A stretch of 64,000 nt of DNA from Liolophura sinensis (lineage: Eukaryota; Mollusca; Polyplacophora; Chitonida; Chitonidae): positions 10,367,704 to 10,431,703 of the forward strand of contig NC_088304.1 in the NCBI RefSeq assembly GCF_032854445.1, given 5' to 3'. This document shows, piece after piece, positions 54,401 to 60,400 of this stretch. The notes beneath the pieces are model-generated. The model worked only from the letters and a program-made list of their open reading frames with translations, had not been told where the DNA came from and made no database searches. A program made the position numbers and the translations under genes. How positions within the stretch are numbered: the stretch's first letter is position 1; each line of letters opens with the position of its first letter.

Positions 54401-57400
54401 GGTGCAAGTCTGAGTTTGAACTGAGTACAGGTGCAAGTATTAGTTTCATCCTCTCAGGCACTGAGTGCATCATAGCGTACATTAAGAACAGGCACATTCA
54501 TCTTTATCATGCTTGGAAAAATCATTAAAAACATTATAAATACTCAAATCAGATATTGCTATTTGGGATTTATACCCTTTGTACATGAACATGTATACAG
54601 TTTCTAGTTCTGAAAATAAAGACAAGCTGGTCATGACCAAGGAGCCTCTCAGACAAGCTGGTCATGACCCAGGAGCCTCTCAGGCAAGTTGGTCATGACC
54701 CAGGAGCCTCTCAGACAAGGTGGTCATTACCCAGGAGCCTCTCAGACAAGCTAGTCATGACCCAGGAGCCTCTCAGACAAGGTGGTCATTACCAAGGGGC
54801 CTCTCAGACAAGCTGGTCATGACCCAGGGGCTTCTCAGACAAGGTGGTCATGACCCAGGAGCCTCTCAGACAAGGTGGTCATGACCCAGGGGCCTCTCAG
54901 ACAAGCTGGTCATGACCAAGGAGCCTCTCAGACAAGGTGGTCATGACCTAGGAGCCTCTCAGACAAGGTGGTCATGACCAAGGAGCCTCTCAGACAAGCT
55001 GGTCATGACCCAGGGGCCTCTCAGACAAGGTGGTCATGACCTAGGAGCCTCTCAGACAAGGTGGTCATTACCCAGGGGCCTCTCAGACAAGCTGGTCATG
55101 ACCCAGGAGCCTCTCAGACAAGCTGGTCATGACCCAGGAGCCTCTCAGACAAGGTGGTCATGACCCAGGGGCCTCTCAGACAAGCTGGTCATGACCCAGG
55201 AGCCTCTCAGACAAGGTGGTCATTACCCAGGGGCCTCTCAGACAAGCTGGTCATAACCTAGGAGCCTCTCAGACAAGGTGGTCATGACCCAGGAGCCTCT
55301 CAGACAAGGTGGTCATGACCCAGGAGCCTCTCAGACAAGCTGGTCATGACCCAGGAGCCTCTCAGACAAGCTGGTCATGACCCAGGGGCCTCTCAGACAA
55401 GGTGGTCATGACCTAGGAGCCTCTCAGACAAGCTGGTCATGACCCAGGAGCCTCTCAGACAAGCTGGTCATGACGTAGGAGCCTCTCAGACAAGCTGGTC
55501 ATGACGTAGGAGCCTCTCAGACAAGCTGGTCATGACCAAATGACAGTAACAATGTTACCAAGGCTACTTCCCAATGGCTACTTGGGTCATAGCTGGATTG
55601 CCCACTGTTTTCTAGTACTCTAATTCCTCACTCATTTCCCATAACCATTTCAGTGCAATTTATGCACATTTTTTAATTCGACTCTGGAGACAAAACTACA
55701 TAGTTTGGATTAGCCAATGCCAAACCTTCAGAAAAAGGATAAGTTTATCAGTCTACAATACTGCCTTCAGAATATGGTTGAAAAAAACACTTTACAAACA
55801 TGAAAAAATGTTGAAAAACTACAGCAATACATGAGATTACTACATAGCCAATTTGCTCACAAAACATCATCCATTACAAGGCAGGAATGAACAACAGCTG
55901 AGATTTGGGTTGGATTCATTTTGGCTGGAAAGGTTCTGTGCTACAAAAAATAGAGAGCTGATGCTTGTACCTACCTAGTCCCAGGACATTGCTACCCCGG
56001 GCCAGGGCACAGCTGGGGGCATCCACTAGGTCAGTACGGGAAATGAACTGACCATCATCCAGATTAAAACACAGGTTAGTCGCCAGAGCTGAAAGACATC
56101 ACTCTTATCTCAGCAAGGTTAAAATAACCAACTCACAAAATTCATGACCTAAAAATGAAGCGAGTGCCAAAATATTGAGTTAAAATGAGTCTTTTTCGTT
56201 TTTTCGGAGTTACACTACTGCTGTATAACATTTAAAACAAAGATGCGCACAAAATTTTGTAGACACCAGATGATATTTGGAGGAATTATTGCATGCAAAT
56301 GACAGATTGCCAAATGGACAAATCCTAATCTATATACTTCATAAATTGTTTTCCAAACAAAAAAAAATAAATACAGAAAACAGCAGGAGAAGCCTACATG
56401 TATATACTCACAAAAAATGTCTGTCAAAATTGATGGCACTTCAAATTGATCTTTCACTTAATCATTTCAAGCATACTGTATTCATAATAGTTTGTTGTTT
56501 ACAATAAGTATTACATACAGTATCTATAGCTACAATGATGCGGTGATTATTAGCTGCGATGTATTATCTATCAAGACATTTCTTGCCCACCTGTGAACTA
56601 TTATTGACTTACTTCTCAAACTGGATAAACTTCCTCCACTACCAAACAGTGACCTGGCAGCAGCACTATTGGCACTTCCTGGTACTGGAGTAATCACAAC
56701 CACGGAGCTTCCATCACAGAATAGTGGGGTCTTCAGCAGGGTACGCAGGGGAATCCCAACTGAAGTACTGCCTGTAAAGATACAATATGTACATGTGCTA
56801 TTTGAATGAAAAACAAAGTGCAGGGGAATCCCAACTGACGTACTGCCTGTAAAGATACAACATGTACATGTGCTATTTGAATGAAAAACAAAGAGCAGGG
56901 GAATCCCCTCGCCTGTACTGCCTGTACAGATACAACATGTACAGTGTGTACACATGCTATTTGAATGAAAAACAAAGAGCAGGGAAATCCCCTCTCATGT
57001 ACTGCCTGTAAAGATACAACATGCACATGTGCTATTTGAATGAAAAACAAAGAGCAAGGGAATCCCCTCTCATGTACTGCCTGTAAAGATACATGTACAT
57101 GTGCTATTTGAATGAAAAACAAAGAGCAAGGGAATCCCCTCTCATGTACTGCCTGTAAAGATACATGTACATGTGCTATTTGAATGAAAAACAAAGAGCA
57201 AGGGAATCCCCTCTCATGTACTGCCTGTAAAGATACAACATGTACATGTGCTATTTAAATGAAAAACAAAGAGCAAGGGAATCCCCTCTCATGTACTGCC
57301 TGTAAACATTCGACATGTACAGTGTGTACATGTGCTATTTGAATGAAAAACAAAGAGCAGGGGAATCCCCTCTCATGTACTGCCTGATATATTCTTTTCA

Positions 57401-60400
57401 TTCACCCATGTTAAACCTGAATCATATCAAAAGTATGTGTAAGCAAAACTCTTTCAGTTGATCATGCTTTGAGTATTCAATGTAGTGGGTTTTGGGTTAC
57501 TGCAGAACAACCCACCAAAACGTGAATAAAGACTTTCTAAACTTAAAAAGGGCATGCACTGCCAGGCTTCTGAGCAAGAATGATATAAACCCACCAGTAT
57601 AAATGAGACAACAGCCTTAACCCACGATCTCCTATCACCACTGTACGCCAGTCACAAATGTACTCCCTTCTGTACACAAAAACATGATTTTCTTTTCCTT
57701 TTTGGAATGACCTAAAATTACCTGACCTCATCATCACTTTGAGATTTCCGCTAAATATACAAGATGCTAAACCTATTTGTCCGGACACTGGCTCAGATGT
57801 GTATTTTCGACACTGGATGATATACAGACATGTTGTATTTATTACAATAGAGGCCTGTATTCAGCTAACATGTTCACATACCATCGTCAGTTTTCTTGGT
57901 TGACACTGTCTCACTGCCCGTGATTGAGACAAGTGTCCCTGTAGCCGCTGAGCCTCTGTGAGGCCGCAGACGAGACAGAAGTGTCTCGTTTATTGTCTTT
58001 TGCGATGATTCGTCTTTTCGCTGCAGCTGTACACGATCCTTCAACGGTACGGCTTGGCCATTTGATACCTGTAGGAAGGGTCAAATTCACACTCTTCAGA
58101 ACTACGTGTTGTATTTCTGTGAATAACATGTTACATGTGCTGAGTGAATATAATTTGTTCCTTTCACAGGAATTGCTTACATTAGTTTCACATTATATTA
58201 ACAAAATCATATCACATGACTTGAATCACCTGATCATATTGCAAGCATAGTTTAACTTGAAACGACATGACATGACCTGAAACACATCACAGGACTGAAA
58301 TCCCATCCCACAACTGGATTAAATCGTAGCGCTTAAATCACAACACACGACTAGAATTACATAACCGGACTTAAAACACTTCACAAGACTAGAATCACAT
58401 CACACCACTTGAAACAGGATTTAAAATGACGGACATTTAATGATTCTTGGAGAAATACTTCCATCTGTAAAAAAATCTTCTTGCTTATGGTGTAACATGT
58501 GAATGTGAATGGGATGAAGGGTGCTAAGAGTAACTCACATCTAATTTGAATACATCCACAAATATTGCCTGTCCCTTGGCATTTTTATCACTGAGACTGC
58601 CCGTACACCATATCCAGTAGAAGTATGCCCCGTCACTACAAATGTTGACCGTTGTTACTGAAGAGCCAATCAGGTAGCTTTCAGGCTTCAGAATGGTTTT
58701 TACTGGCTGAAATTCAAATAACAAAGTCAAAAAGTTCTTCAAGTTCTTCATGCCCAACAATATGAATATGGTCCACAAAAGGTCACCTTACAACCGAAAC
58801 AATTTTTTTTTGTCTTTTTCTTTCAACCCTTATATTTCACCTAAAGTCTGGCCCATAAAAATGTACTTTCAACAGTGCTTAGAGGCCTTAAAATGATATT
58901 TTTGATATCAGTTATGTTTTCTGATAAGAAAATAATCAAACTTCACGACAAAACTGTTCAGTGGCCCTATGTTAGAGGTGGATGAATCAATCAGAATAAA
59001 CCAAAAGCATCCCAGTTGCATACCACCAAGCATCTGCCTACGTTGACAATGTCAAATGGTACGTGCAGTGGACTACCTGTAGTCAGATACACCTGGCTGC
59101 TCAGCACATCCAGAGAACAATGCCTTAATCAGGCTTCATACACTTTAAAGATTTTAAATTTTCTTAAATACGACTTTTTCAAGCCTTTTCCAGGCCCAAA
59201 ATTTACATTCTCCAGGAATAAATATCTTACCCTTATTCAAGCTTGAGGCAAAGTGAAATGATTTTAATTAGCTGACCTTTGTTCCCTTTACATACATGTG
59301 TATTTGCAATTTCTTAGTCATCAGTGTCCTATACATTCTAGCTCAGGTTGGCTCTGTAGTCTCAATTGCAAACTTTTTCCAGACTTAAGTTTATTTTATT
59401 TATTTATTTGATTGGTGTTTCACGCCATACTCAATAATATTTCACTTATACGACGGCAGCCAGCATTGTGGTGTGAGGAAACCGGGCAGAGCCCGGGGGA
59501 AACCCACCACCATCCGCAGGTTGGTGGCAGACCTCAGACTTAAGTACAAAGTTCCCAAAAGATTCTCTTCAATTACAGGCTTTTCTTGATTTTCAATGCC
59601 CCATATGAATCTTGTTAACTGAACAGATGCCGGTGCATTATACAGGTGAAATGGTAGAGGAATGCCTCAAGTCTGCTAGAGGTGTGCTAGTGGTGTGCTC
59701 ATGGTGAGCTAGCTAGGGGAATGCCAGGGAGATCCCCTTTGGCCTGCCTGGTAATGAGGAATTTAACAATAGTGGGTAAAATGCTTGCCTGTAGAGTATA
59801 ACAATTGAGAACTTGTATTAAGTTTTGCATGTCTCCCTCATGGTCAAATGAAGCGGGCCGAAAAAGTAAGCGGCCATTTCCCCACGCCACCCAGCCAGGG
59901 CCGATCTCTGGGTTCCTGCAGTACACAAACCCCCTGAAAACCACAACATAAAACATTAGAGTGCGCTTTTCCCACATTACAACTAAGATAATGTTACTGG
60001 TAACATATGGCTGCGGGAGAATGCAAAACTAGAACAGGAACTGAAGAAACACTGATATACATAAAGTCATGTAATATTTCTTTGTGACTCGCAAACAATT
60101 ATCGTACCCTAAAGCCTCAACAAATTCGACCTCGCACATACTGCAATTCTTCAACCTTCTCACATGATTGCAAGGTGTTTATTCAAGCTTATTCTCACAT
60201 GTCTACTGTTACAATTACACTTTTTGTGAAGCCTTGAAATTAGCCAACCCCACCAATAAATGTGGTTTTGTCTCCAAAATCAAAATAAAAAGGTGCTTAA
60301 ATTGCACTGAAAGCATCTCTTTCATTCGTGAAAAAGTTGAGGAATTAGGGTAGTGCATGCTTTGGCATATTAGAGGAATGTTAACTAGCCTGGACAGGTT

